Of a stretch of 54,529 bases of DNA, positions 46,676-54,422 are shown piece by piece (within the stretch, counting starts at the first letter, position 1; every line of letters begins with the position of its first letter). The notes beneath the pieces were generated by a model. It did not search any database and was not told where the DNA came from. It worked only from the letters and a program-made list of their open reading frames with translations. The position numbers and the translations under genes are program-made. This stretch comes from a virus. The stretch lies in IMG/VR virus record IMGVR_UViG_3300035725_000003, positions 1-54,529 of that record, one strand, 5' to 3'.

Positions 46676-46793
46676 GATGCGAGATCCTTTTCAAAAGGCC
46701 CGCGCCAGGACGGCGTTAGATTCAAACCGGCACTTACACGCGACCGATCACTCGCTCGCGGCAGGCTTCGTCATTTTGGAAAATCGCTCGTCG

Positions 46794-47852
46794 TCAGCGC
46801 CAGGCAGAGTCAGCGACAGCTTGATCCGAATCATCATTGGAGCGGGGATCGAGACGTTCGGCTCCGAGGTTGGAGCCGCCCCTGTTGCTCAACGATGGCG
46901 GCAAGCGGGTGGTGGTACGCGGTCGTCCATCATCACCATTGGCAGCCTCGCCGCGGAGTTCGGCGACTAGTTGCTTGCGGAATTCAGGGTCCTTGAGCAG
47001 GGCTTGACGGGTTTCCTCGCGGATCCGTTCCTCGAACTTCGCCGGATCATCTCCAACGCGCGCGAAGGTTTCGTTCCGCTTGTGCCAGCTCACCAGCGCT
47101 TCGCCCGGATTGGGTGAAGCGTAGATGCGCTGTACGACAGCCCTTGCATCGGGGTCTTGCGGGTTGAGCTTGCCGATCGCTTCCATGGCACGCGGAAACG
47201 CTTCGGAATGCTTGATGTGCGCAAGCTCGAAGCTTGTCGCAACCGCCTGGTTACGGAGTTCACTGGAGACGGTCGAGATGCCGTTCTTGATCTCCTGACG
47301 GATGCTGTTCGCAAACCCTTCCGGGTCCTCGAACATGTCAGGAGCCTTGACGGCCGCCACTGGCTCGACCTTCGTTTCGGTGCGCGGCGCTTGTCGCAAC
47401 GTTGCGATTTCGCGCATCACCAGATCGAGACGATCCGACAGCGACCTGTTGTCGCCGCTTGATTTTTCGATCTGCGCCTTCAGCGCATCGCGTTCTGCTT
47501 CCGCAGTACGAGCGCGTTCGGCGACCTCACGATACCTGCCGGACGGAATCTGGCCGTCCGGCTTGCCAGCGTTCGGCTTTGCGGGTTCTTCACCCGTGGT
47601 GCCATCCGCAGTCTTGCCGGCGTCGGCTGCGACAACTTCGTCGTCGCCTTCCGTCTCGTCAGACTCGTCGTCGTCCGCATCCTCCTCGCCGGCTTCGTGC
47701 TGTCCTTCCAGCCCTTCGCCGAGAGATTCGAGGGAGCGGTCGCCCGTCGAGTCCAGGATCTCCGTGTCTTCCTCACCCCATGCTTCGCCTGCGATCTCCC
47801 TTTCGGTCTCCACGATCGCATTCGAGATGATATCAAGTTCCTGAATAGCCAT
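46794..47852 (-). CDS. Scaffolding protein
   Basis: A 352-residue highly acidic and helical protein. A long Glu/Asp-rich region (EEDADDDESDETEGDDE near 56) is followed by coiled-coil AERARTAEAERDALKAQIE and a basic C-terminal tail. Charge layout and place directly before the coat gene match phage scaffolding proteins, which guide coat assembly and then leave. Confidence 0.82.
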   Translation of the reverse strand: MAIQELDIISNAIVETEREIAGEAWGEEDTEILDSTGDRSLESLGEGLEGQHEAGEEDADDDESDETEGDDEVVAADAGKTADGTTGEEPAKPNAGKPDGQIPSGRYREVAERARTAEAERDALKAQIEKSSGDNRSLSDRLDLVMREIATLRQAPRTETKVEPVAAVKAPDMFEDPEGFANSIRQEIKNGISTVSSELRNQAVATSFELAHIKHSEAFPRAMEAIGKLNPQDPDARAVVQRIYASPNPGEALVSWHKRNETFARVGDDPAKFEERIREETRQALLKDPEFRKQLVAELRGEAANGDDGRPRTTTRLPPSLSNRGGSNLGAERLDPRSNDDSDQAVADSAWR

Positions 47853-48044
47853 GATGACTTAACCTTCTTTCGCGGTATCGTCGCGACGACGGCAGTCCAC
47901 ATTCGCGCGCTCGATCAAGATTGATCGAGCACATCACACCGGGACCGTGATTGAAGCGTTGCGCCGTCTGGAGGACGCCTGCCGCGGGGTTTGAAACCGG
48001 CAACCCTGAAGTGCCGCACGCCGTCTGGTGGCGCTGACCGAAAC
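47853..48044. other. 192-bp gap before the scaffold gene
   Basis: Holds the 47909-47930 palindrome; no gene found. It might contain a promoter for scaffold and capsid, but I see no convincing -35/-10 pair. Confidence 0.5.
47909..47930. promoter_or_regulatory. Perfect 22-bp palindrome upstream of the scaffold gene
   Basis: GCTCGATCAA-GA-TTGATCGAGC: 10-bp arms around GA. It contains two GATC sites and lies 57 bp before the scaffold ATG, in a 192-bp intergenic gap. It could be a regulator site or an mRNA hairpin at the 5' end of scaffold-capsid transcripts. Confidence 0.6.
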
Positions 48045-48347
48045 CTAGTTCTTCAGCAATTCGCTTTGCGCGGCCTGCTGATGAGTGAGCATGTCGACCG
48101 CCTTCATCAGGGAGTCGGCTAGAAGATGCGCGGCTTGCGGCGAGCAGCGCAGATGCGCCACGCAAACCATGTCGGTCAAGATGGTGTGGCCATCAGCCCC
48201 CGGGATGAGAACGCGCGTCGCAATCTCGACCTCGATATTGCCGGCGAAACTGCCGTAGACCGGCGCGTTGTCGAAGTAGACGACGGGGGCAATAGCGCTG
48301 TTTTTCAGGACCGGGCCGGGCCGATCGGTCTTCTTGATGACTGCCAT
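48045..48347 (-). CDS. Small head-region protein
   Basis: A 100-residue protein with a basic start (AVIKKTDRPGPVLKN), strand-rich middle (GNIEVEIATRVLIPGADG) and helical end. Between portal and scaffold genes; not recognised. Confidence 0.7.
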   Translation of the reverse strand: MAVIKKTDRPGPVLKNSAIAPVVYFDNAPVYGSFAGNIEVEIATRVLIPGADGHTILTDMVCVAHLRCSPQAAHLLADSLMKAVDMLTHQQAAQSELLKN

Positions 48348-48349
48348 GA

Positions 48350-48781
48350 TTACTGCCAGAGGTAGCCGATGTTCAATGTGATGCCCGCAGCGGCGTTGCC
48401 GTTATCGTTATCTGCTGGCAGTGCGACGATGCAGAAGCCGATGCCGAGGGAGAACCTGGTATCGTCAAAACTGATAGGCAACACGCCGGTCGATGTTCCT
48501 GTCGGCGGCAGCGGAATCGTAATCACCGGCGTATCCGTGCCACATGCAGGTGCAGTCGCCTTGTTGTAGAACTTGAGGTAATAGATCGTCGCGTTGTTGT
48601 TGTAAACGATCACCCATTTCAGAACGTTCTGTCCAGCCCCCGACACCAGCGTCGAATTATTCGACACCGCAGAAAGGTAGTGGAACGGTATGACAGGAAG
48701 CGACTGCGCTCGAGCACCGAAGGCGGCGAGCGATAACAGCAGCGACAGCGCGACAGCGCGTATAATGGTTTTCAAGAGCAT
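48350..48781 (-). CDS. Signal-bearing head-region protein
   Basis: A 143-residue protein. A clear Sec signal (TIIRAVALSLLLSLAAFGARA-Q, AxA cleavage) is followed by a beta-rich mature domain with two Cys (ACGTD; GFCIV). Coded between portal and scaffold. The mature region (LKWVIVYNNNATIYYLKFYN) looks like a small beta-sandwich, as in phage decoration proteins. Confidence 0.75.
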   Translation of the reverse strand: MLLKTIIRAVALSLLLSLAAFGARAQSLPVIPFHYLSAVSNNSTLVSGAGQNVLKWVIVYNNNATIYYLKFYNKATAPACGTDTPVITIPLPPTGTSTGVLPISFDDTRFSLGIGFCIVALPADNDNGNAAAGITLNIGYLWQ

Positions 48782-48782
48782 G

Positions 48783-49457
48783 TCACTCCTCGGTCAATTC
48801 CGCGTCGATATCCCAACTTCCGGTCGAAATTGCAGTAGTCGCGACACAAAGCTGCGATGTCGCGGCGCGTAACGTCATCGGCTGATCCCAATACACGGTG
48901 AACTGAAACAGCCCCTCGCTTGAGGTTGCTGTGTTACCTTGAGTCCCCACAGCCATTTTCATGGACCTGACAGCGCCCACCAACGTTCCAGGAGTTGGAT
49001 TCGGTGTGAACGAGTTGACGGTCGCGGTTGCTGGCGCGTTGAGTGGATCATTCTTGACCATTGTTACGGACGCGAGTCCGCCTCCGGTATCAAGCGAAGA
49101 TCTGAGAACGACCGAGACATCCGCCACGGCAGCGGTGCCGCCTGTGGCGTTCACGCGCATACCCTTTACCTTGACGACCTTTGTCGCACTGCCATTGATG
49201 CAGAATACATCGCCGGCAGACGAGTTCGACAGGCCTATAACGGCGGCGCTATAGGTCGCGATATTGGTATTTCCCGACACGATACCGGGAGCATTTGGTC
49301 CAACAGGAACAGCCGATCCGGAGGGATCCAACTGCATGTCGAGTTTTCCGTCGACAGTCGCGCCACCGGGTGTCGGAAAATTGTTGTCGGAAGCATACGC
49401 ATAGATCCCGATCAGACAGACCAGCAGAATGGCCAGACCGGAAAGACCCCGCATCAC
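48783..49457 (-). CDS. Signal-bearing head-region protein
   Basis: A 224-residue protein. A hydrophobic start (GLSGLAILLVCLIGIYAYA) and a Gly/Ser/Thr-rich beta mature part (VKVKGMRVNATGGTAAVADV; GLFQFTVYWDQP). Two Cys (VFCINGS; LCVATT). One nt separates it from the 48781 start. Similar plan to its neighbour; both may be decoration-like or exported. Confidence 0.75.
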   Translation of the reverse strand: MMRGLSGLAILLVCLIGIYAYASDNNFPTPGGATVDGKLDMQLDPSGSAVPVGPNAPGIVSGNTNIATYSAAVIGLSNSSAGDVFCINGSATKVVKVKGMRVNATGGTAAVADVSVVLRSSLDTGGGLASVTMVKNDPLNAPATATVNSFTPNPTPGTLVGAVRSMKMAVGTQGNTATSSEGLFQFTVYWDQPMTLRAATSQLCVATTAISTGSWDIDAELTEE

Positions 49458-49502
49458 ACCCTCATCTGTTGTTGAGCAGGCGCGGCCATTGGCGCCCGGC
49501 GG

Positions 49503-49991
49503 CTATTGATCGGAAGTGAACGGGTCATGGTCGACCGGTACGAGAGAAACGCTCAATGGGACATCTGCTACCGGAATCGACAACTTCGCTTTGTCATCAA
49601 ACACCACTCGACCGCCTTTGCTCACAAGTTGATCCCGCTCATTCCACCCAGGAGCGTTGGCAGGAGCCCACTGGCTTTCGTTCGAAAACGTCTCATGCAG
49701 CGGCGTTTTCCAAAAATCCGGGTAATGCATTCGGCTGTCATTCGGATCTATAGATGATTGCGCTTTGGGGTTTCCCTGCTGCAGGCCTTGGTAAAACCCT
49801 CTCATATCATAATCTTGCGGGGTAGTGGCATCAGGATCGAACGGAACTTTGTTGTGGGCCACCCACTGCCGAAAGAATTGCTCCGTTCCAGTATCTAGCG
49901 GCGTGTTGAAGCTCGCCGACGGCTGGCGCGCACCGAGATTAGGGTTTGGATCTGCGAATGGATCATGATCGACCGGGATTAACTGTGCCAT
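49503..49991 (-). CDS. Hypothetical protein with VDHDPF at both ends
   Basis: A 162-residue protein that carries the motif PVDHDPFADP near residue 6 and again PVDHDPFTSDQ at the very end. The centre has ATTPQDYDMRGFYQGLQQGN and HYPDFWKTPLHETFSNES, a block I recall from phage virion proteins. The repeated end motif could be a docking signal. It follows portal by 1 nt. Confidence 0.72.
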   Translation of the reverse strand: MAQLIPVDHDPFADPNPNLGARQPSASFNTPLDTGTEQFFRQWVAHNKVPFDPDATTPQDYDMRGFYQGLQQGNPKAQSSIDPNDSRMHYPDFWKTPLHETFSNESQWAPANAPGWNERDQLVSKGGRVVFDDKAKLSIPVADVPLSVSLVPVDHDPFTSDQ

Positions 49992-49992
49992 G

Positions 49993-52101
49993 TCACGCAA
50001 TCATGAGATATTTTCCCGGACGCCTTGGGTCAGGAATGTAGTGTTTGCCGTCAGGAGCCTGCCTTGCTCCAGGAATTGGCGGCTGCATCTGCTGTTGTTG
50101 CTGCGAACCGCCCGCCAGCGGCGGTGCGCCTTGCCCGCCCTGTTGCGGATTCAAGAACGGCTGAAACACCTTGTGCGCCTCGAACAGCGAATCTCGCACG
50201 AACTCTGCAGCGTCTAGGTGCGATGCACTTGCCAAGTGGCCGGCCCTCGCCGCTTCCGTGGTGACCTTGGCGCGTTTCTCGGCCGCAGTTGCGAGCGCCT
50301 GTTCTGCACTCGCCAGCGTCTTCTGGGTTTCCGCCGCGGTCTTGGCGTTTCGCCCAGCAGCGGTTTCCATCGCAAGCCGCTGCTGTGCCTGCTGCGCCTG
50401 CATCTGCTCGGGCTTCGGTGCGAGCATCTGCAAGATGCGATCCTTTTCCGAGCGCGGCATGTTCGGGTTCATCTCGATCAGGACCTGCGGCGGGATTGTG
50501 CCGGGCGGATAGCCCTTCAGCGTGTCGTAGGTCTCCTGCATCATTGACATGATGTCCGGACCTTCGTCGAGCGCGATATCGACATCAAGTTGTCCGACCG
50601 CATTGACGATCGCGGGCCTGCCCCACTGATCAACATCGAGGCCGTTGATCTGGATGAACTGCGCCAGCTTCTCGTTCGAATTGACCCGGATGAACCGTTC
50701 GGCCGTCCAGTGACGCTGCACCGTGTTCCAGATCTTGCGGTAGAGGTTCAGCTTGAACATCCGGTGCGCCAGCACGAACGGACCTAGCTCGGCCATTCCT
50801 GGCTGTCGCAGCAATTCCAGCGCGCGGGCGGAAAGGTTGGTTAGGCCAACGCCAGACATCGCCGCTATGTTCGAATTGGCATATCCGTCGAGCTCGGCCT
50901 TGGCATCGTCGGTGAACGCGGAAAAGGTCGCGATGTCGGGGTGGGTGTCGATAACCTTGAATTCCTTGTTCGGATTCTTTTCGAGATACCCGTCGTGCCG
51001 CGCGACCTCGCGCCGCGCCGCCTCGACGTCGTCAACCGCGCCCTTCTCGGCTTCGATCCGCCGCGAGTTCGCCAGTGCCAGCGTCTTGCTCTTGCCCTGG
51101 TTGAGCGCGTCCTGCGGTCCCTTGAACGTTCGCACGAACGAATAGCGGTCGCCGTCCTGATCGATTGCGGCGCAGAACATCTCGAATGACGAGGTACTCT
51201 CGCCGGTCTCATCGAAGTATGGCGAGATGCCCTGCTCGAGAAGCACGTTCGCGACATAGAACGCCCAGCACCATTTGCCGCGATTCTTGTACCAGTGCTC
51301 AACCATGCGGATACGCTTGGACGAGGAAATGAACCACTTGATATCCCGGTCGGGATTCGTGGTCATGTCGCTGTCGCCGGCAAACAGTCCTTCAAGCTCC
51401 TCGCGTTTGGACGGGAAGATCTCGACCGCGGCCTCGATGTCCATCCACTTCGCGATGCCTTCGAAGCGGACATCCTTGAAGTCGAAACGATAGGAGCGCG
51501 GATCGTAGAAATATTCGTCGCCGATCACCCAATGAACGCCGACGTCCGGATCGCCCTTGTCACCCTTCTTGAGCACCAGTTGCACGCCGCCGATGCCGTC
51601 AATGGCGGTCTGCAGCAGGCACCAGTAGTTCGTCGAGTTCTTGAACTGGCTTCCATCCAGAACGCTGCGGACGGACTCAGTCGCAACCTGGGCGCCAGCC
51701 TCGCTCTTGGGATTCTTGCCTTCCGCCTTCGGATCGCAGCGCATTCGCTCGACCAGGCCAACGATGCCGTTGATCTTGCGTCCGACCCGGTTCCAGATCT
51801 GCACCGGCTGATGGCGGGCCTTCAGGACGCGAAGCTGATCTGCCGTCAGTTGCGCGCCGTGGTAGTAGCGCCGGGAGTCTTTCTGCTCCTCGATCTCCTC
51901 ATCCTTGCTGAAGAGATAGTCCAGATATTGGGAGCGCAGCACACCGACTGAAAGGAACTGCTCTCCATCGTCGTCATCGAGGTTGCGGTCACGCTTGTCT
52001 TCGGACGGATTGTTGTCGTTCCTCGCACCCACGAGCGGCATCAGCCGCGCCGCATCGGCGCGCTGCATCTGCTCGATCATGGACTGCTGGACGGGAGGCA
52101 T
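49993..52101 (-). CDS. Portal protein, P22-like
   Basis: A 702-residue protein. DSRRYYHGAQLTADQLRVLK and QPVQIWNRVGRKINGIVG near residue 75-115 begin the P22-type portal core. Later TNLSARALELLRQPGMAELG and IWNTVQRHWTAERFIRV belong to the clip/stem region. The C-terminal helical barrel-like part is Gln/Ala-rich (QAQQAQQRLAMETAAGR) and ends in a Pro/Gln tail. It forms the twelve-fold DNA gate of the head. Confidence 0.92.
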   Translation of the reverse strand: MPPVQQSMIEQMQRADAARLMPLVGARNDNNPSEDKRDRNLDDDDGEQFLSVGVLRSQYLDYLFSKDEEIEEQKDSRRYYHGAQLTADQLRVLKARHQPVQIWNRVGRKINGIVGLVERMRCDPKAEGKNPKSEAGAQVATESVRSVLDGSQFKNSTNYWCLLQTAIDGIGGVQLVLKKGDKGDPDVGVHWVIGDEYFYDPRSYRFDFKDVRFEGIAKWMDIEAAVEIFPSKREELEGLFAGDSDMTTNPDRDIKWFISSSKRIRMVEHWYKNRGKWCWAFYVANVLLEQGISPYFDETGESTSSFEMFCAAIDQDGDRYSFVRTFKGPQDALNQGKSKTLALANSRRIEAEKGAVDDVEAARREVARHDGYLEKNPNKEFKVIDTHPDIATFSAFTDDAKAELDGYANSNIAAMSGVGLTNLSARALELLRQPGMAELGPFVLAHRMFKLNLYRKIWNTVQRHWTAERFIRVNSNEKLAQFIQINGLDVDQWGRPAIVNAVGQLDVDIALDEGPDIMSMMQETYDTLKGYPPGTIPPQVLIEMNPNMPRSEKDRILQMLAPKPEQMQAQQAQQRLAMETAAGRNAKTAAETQKTLASAEQALATAAEKRAKVTTEAARAGHLASASHLDAAEFVRDSLFEAHKVFQPFLNPQQGGQGAPPLAGGSQQQQQMQPPIPGARQAPDGKHYIPDPRRPGKYLMIA

Positions 52102-52412
52102 CAGGCGATCGGGGTCATCTTATCAAGATTGGCCGCTTCCTCCCTGTCGGAAGGCTGATGCCTGTTCCCGAGCTTCGCCATCTGCTTTTCCGAGATCAGG
52201 CCGCGCTTTGCGAGTTCAGACGCACGATGCGATTCCGCCTGCTTTTCCTTCGCATGCTCCGCTGCCTGCTTGCGGACGTGCTTCATCAGGCCCTTGTTCT
52301 TGAGGTGTTCGCCCGCGCGCAGGATCGTGTGCATCGCGTCGCGGACTTCCCAACGGTCGTATTTCTTGGGCTTTCCCGCCGTTGACTTTTCCATGCCGAT
52401 TCCTTCTGCCAT
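52101..52412 (-). CDS. Small basic protein with ISEKQ motif
   Basis: A 103-residue, Lys-rich helical protein. Near residue 70 KRGLISEKQMAKL matches the ends of the ATP-grasp protein (KGRISEKQFEKLM) and of the 54135 protein (KQGLISEKAAKRHL). The stop overlaps the portal ATG. A shared motif in three neighbouring proteins suggests a common partner, perhaps portal or terminase. Confidence 0.7.
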   Translation of the reverse strand: MAEGIGMEKSTAGKPKKYDRWEVRDAMHTILRAGEHLKNKGLMKHVRKQAAEHAKEKQAESHRASELAKRGLISEKQMAKLGNRHQPSDREEAANLDKMTPIA

Positions 52413-52415
52413 AAG

Positions 52416-53753
52416 TCACCCCTTCGCCATCAGCTTTTCGAACTGCTTCTCCGAAATCCGCCCCTTGGCGCGCAGTTCCTCGGCCTTCACTTCCGTCTTC
52501 GACTTCGGCTTGTCGGGACCGAGTACCTTGTCGAGCTGCTCGCGGGCGACATCGAGCGCGTCGACCGGCTTGTCGAGCAAATGCCCTTCGACCAGCTTGC
52601 AGATCCGCTTGCATTCCTCGATGGCCTGATCTGGCGTATCACCGAGCGCAACGACCGCACCAATCTCGGCGCATCCGGTCCATTGCGGAATGACGTAGTA
52701 TTCGCCCTCGATCTGGCAGAAGTTTCGCAGCTTGACGTTCTCGCGCACATCTTCCGGGAACGAGACGTGCATCCAGTTCTTGTCGGCCCAGTCCGATATC
52801 AGGAGCACTTCGGCACCCCACTTCGCCTTGAACTCCGGCTCGATCACGATGCCTTCGGAGCCATACCAGATGGCCTCGGCGAGGTTCGTCATCATGACCT
52901 GATAGAGTTCGTTCGGAGGTGAGCCGGCGCGGCAGCACGGATCGATCAGGTAGCCCTTGCCGCCGGGCGTGACGCGGACCTCGGTCGAGATGAAGCCGCG
53001 GTAGCCATATTGTTTCAGTGCGGGCGAGAGCTTCTCGTTGACGCTGCGGACCTTCTCCGGCAGTTCCGACCATCGCACGGTCTTCAGTAGGTAGGCTTCG
53101 TCCTTGACCTCGACCCCAGTCATGGCGGACTTCGGAAACTTGCCGTCGATCGTGAAGCCATCGTATCCGGTTTCAACCGCGTCGTTGATACCTTCCTCGA
53201 CGGTGAACTTGATCACCTTCTTGAGCGCCCCAAGATTGTGCTCAAGTTCGTCGAGCCGTGGTTCTACATGCTCATAGGTCTTGGCGCCGAAGGTCTCCAT
53301 GTCGCCACGGGTGCCTGAGATCTTCACCCACTGGTCGTCATTGGCCTTGAGGTGCTTGCGCAGCGCGTCGAGCCCCGTGATCACCTTGTACGGGCCGATA
53401 TCGATCCCGAGCTTCTTGGACTTTTCCTTGGATGCTGGCCGGTCGATCTCCAGTTCGCAGCCGCCGCGACAGCCCCAGACACGCTTGCCTTGGGATACCA
53501 GCCAGTTTTGCAGGTCGCCCTCGTACACGTCGGGGAAGATCCAGATATCGATTTCGTCGTAGTGCGACCAAGGTGAAGCGACACGCTCGACGCCCTCGAT
53601 GCCTTCACCGATCATCAGCGCGTTTGACTTCGGCATCCCGGACGTCCACGGGACGTAGTAGAGCACGCGGCCGAAGGATTTGGAGAGCGTCACGGCGATC
53701 TCGGTAAAGACGCCGTTGTCCATGACAATTGCAGTTTTCGAGCGGAGGTTCAT
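52416..53753 (-). CDS. ATP-grasp enzyme (GARS/carboxylate-amine ligase-like)
   Basis: A 445-residue protein. A Rossmann-like N-terminus (KTAIVMDNGVFTEIA) leads to the nucleotide-binding part (SKEKSKKLGIDIGPYKVI, then DQWVKISGTRGDMETFG), and the metal/substrate block FISTEVRVTPGGKGYLIDP with CCRAGSPPNELYQ. That is the ATP-grasp layout, nearest to GARS/PurD-type. ATP-grasp enzymes join a carboxylate to an amine through an acyl-phosphate. Substrate unknown. The ATG overlaps the SpeD-like stop (ATGA), and the C-terminus carries an ISEKQ motif shared with two neighbours. A metabolic ligase beside portal is unusual. Confidence 0.8.
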   Translation of the reverse strand: MNLRSKTAIVMDNGVFTEIAVTLSKSFGRVLYYVPWTSGMPKSNALMIGEGIEGVERVASPWSHYDEIDIWIFPDVYEGDLQNWLVSQGKRVWGCRGGCELEIDRPASKEKSKKLGIDIGPYKVITGLDALRKHLKANDDQWVKISGTRGDMETFGAKTYEHVEPRLDELEHNLGALKKVIKFTVEEGINDAVETGYDGFTIDGKFPKSAMTGVEVKDEAYLLKTVRWSELPEKVRSVNEKLSPALKQYGYRGFISTEVRVTPGGKGYLIDPCCRAGSPPNELYQVMMTNLAEAIWYGSEGIVIEPEFKAKWGAEVLLISDWADKNWMHVSFPEDVRENVKLRNFCQIEGEYYVIPQWTGCAEIGAVVALGDTPDQAIEECKRICKLVEGHLLDKPVDALDVAREQLDKVLGPDKPKSKTEVKAEELRAKGRISEKQFEKLMAKG

Positions 53754-54145
53754 TTCAGCGTCAACTCCGCGTAAAACTGCCGTCCTTCGCCGTGCTCCAC
53801 CGACATATCAAACCCACGCGCCGTGCGGTCGACAATAAACTGATCGAACGGCTTGCACGAGCAGATGAAGAGGTACGCGCCACGATGGTCTGGCCAGGTA
53901 TCTAGGGCGAGGAATGAGTCAGTTATGGGCAACACAACAGTTCGGCCATTGCCGCCCTTGCCGTGCAACGGATAGGTCCAGAGAGCGTGATCTCCGACTG
54001 CGGTCATGCCGATCGCGGCCGTCAGCGCATGCAGGAATTTGACCAAACGATCCGCGCCGATGTCCTGCTCTGATCGAAGCGTCACGCCAAAGGCGTGCAT
54101 GCGTTCCCCGAGACGGATTTCGCCACACCTCACCTCAGTATCCAC
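53750..54145 (-). CDS. AdoMet decarboxylase (SpeD)-like protein
   Basis: A 131-residue protein that fits the small bacterial SpeD fold: HAFGVTLRSEQDIGADRLVKFL, GNGRTVVLPITDSFLALDTWP, then YLFICSCKPFD. In SpeD the corresponding block is ESHxSxHTWP, where Ser becomes the pyruvoyl cofactor; here it reads DSFLALDTWP, keeping Ser and TWP but losing both His, while Cys in ICSC may match the catalytic Cys. It may be a decarboxylase with changed specificity or an inactive relative. Coupled to the ATP-grasp gene. Start GTG 54145; ATG 54100 possible. Confidence 0.65.
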   Translation of the reverse strand: MDTEVRCGEIRLGERMHAFGVTLRSEQDIGADRLVKFLHALTAAIGMTAVGDHALWTYPLHGKGGNGRTVVLPITDSFLALDTWPDHRGAYLFICSCKPFDQFIVDRTARGFDMSVEHGEGRQFYAELTLK

Positions 54146-54422
54146 CTAGGTGCCGTTTGGCGGCCTTCTCCGATATCAATCCTTGCTTCATCGCGCGCTT
54201 GGCTTTCTTCCGCACATGCTGCGGCAGCTTCTTGACCTTCTGTCCGTGGCTTTCGGCAACGAACTTCTTGCCGACCTTCTCAGGGATTCCAATCGTCGAC
54301 TCGCCTTCCGCGGCGGCATGCATTGCGGCGTTCTGCGCCTTGGATTCCATTGGCATTTCGCGCTCCGTCTTCCCGGAAAACGAGACTGATTTGTTGTTCG
54401 GGGCGGTCGTGGTTTCAGCCAT
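54135..54422 (-). CDS. Small basic protein with ISEK motif
   Basis: A 95-residue protein. A Ser/Thr-rich acidic start and a Lys-rich end: VKKLPQHVRKKAKRAMKQGL, then ISEKAAKRHLGGY. ATG 54422 overlaps the stop of the 20-250 gene across the circular join (position 54422 equals position 20). Shares the ISEK motif with 52101 and 52416. Possible DNA or portal contact. Confidence 0.75.
   Translation of the reverse strand: MAETTTAPNNKSVSFSGKTEREMPMESKAQNAAMHAAAEGESTIGIPEKVGKKFVAESHGQKVKKLPQHVRKKAKRAMKQGLISEKAAKRHLGGY

Noticed and set aside
45452-46996. 514-codon plus-strand frame opposite the capsid gene
   Set aside because: Although long, it is fully antisense to the capsid gene and spans intergenic hairpins.
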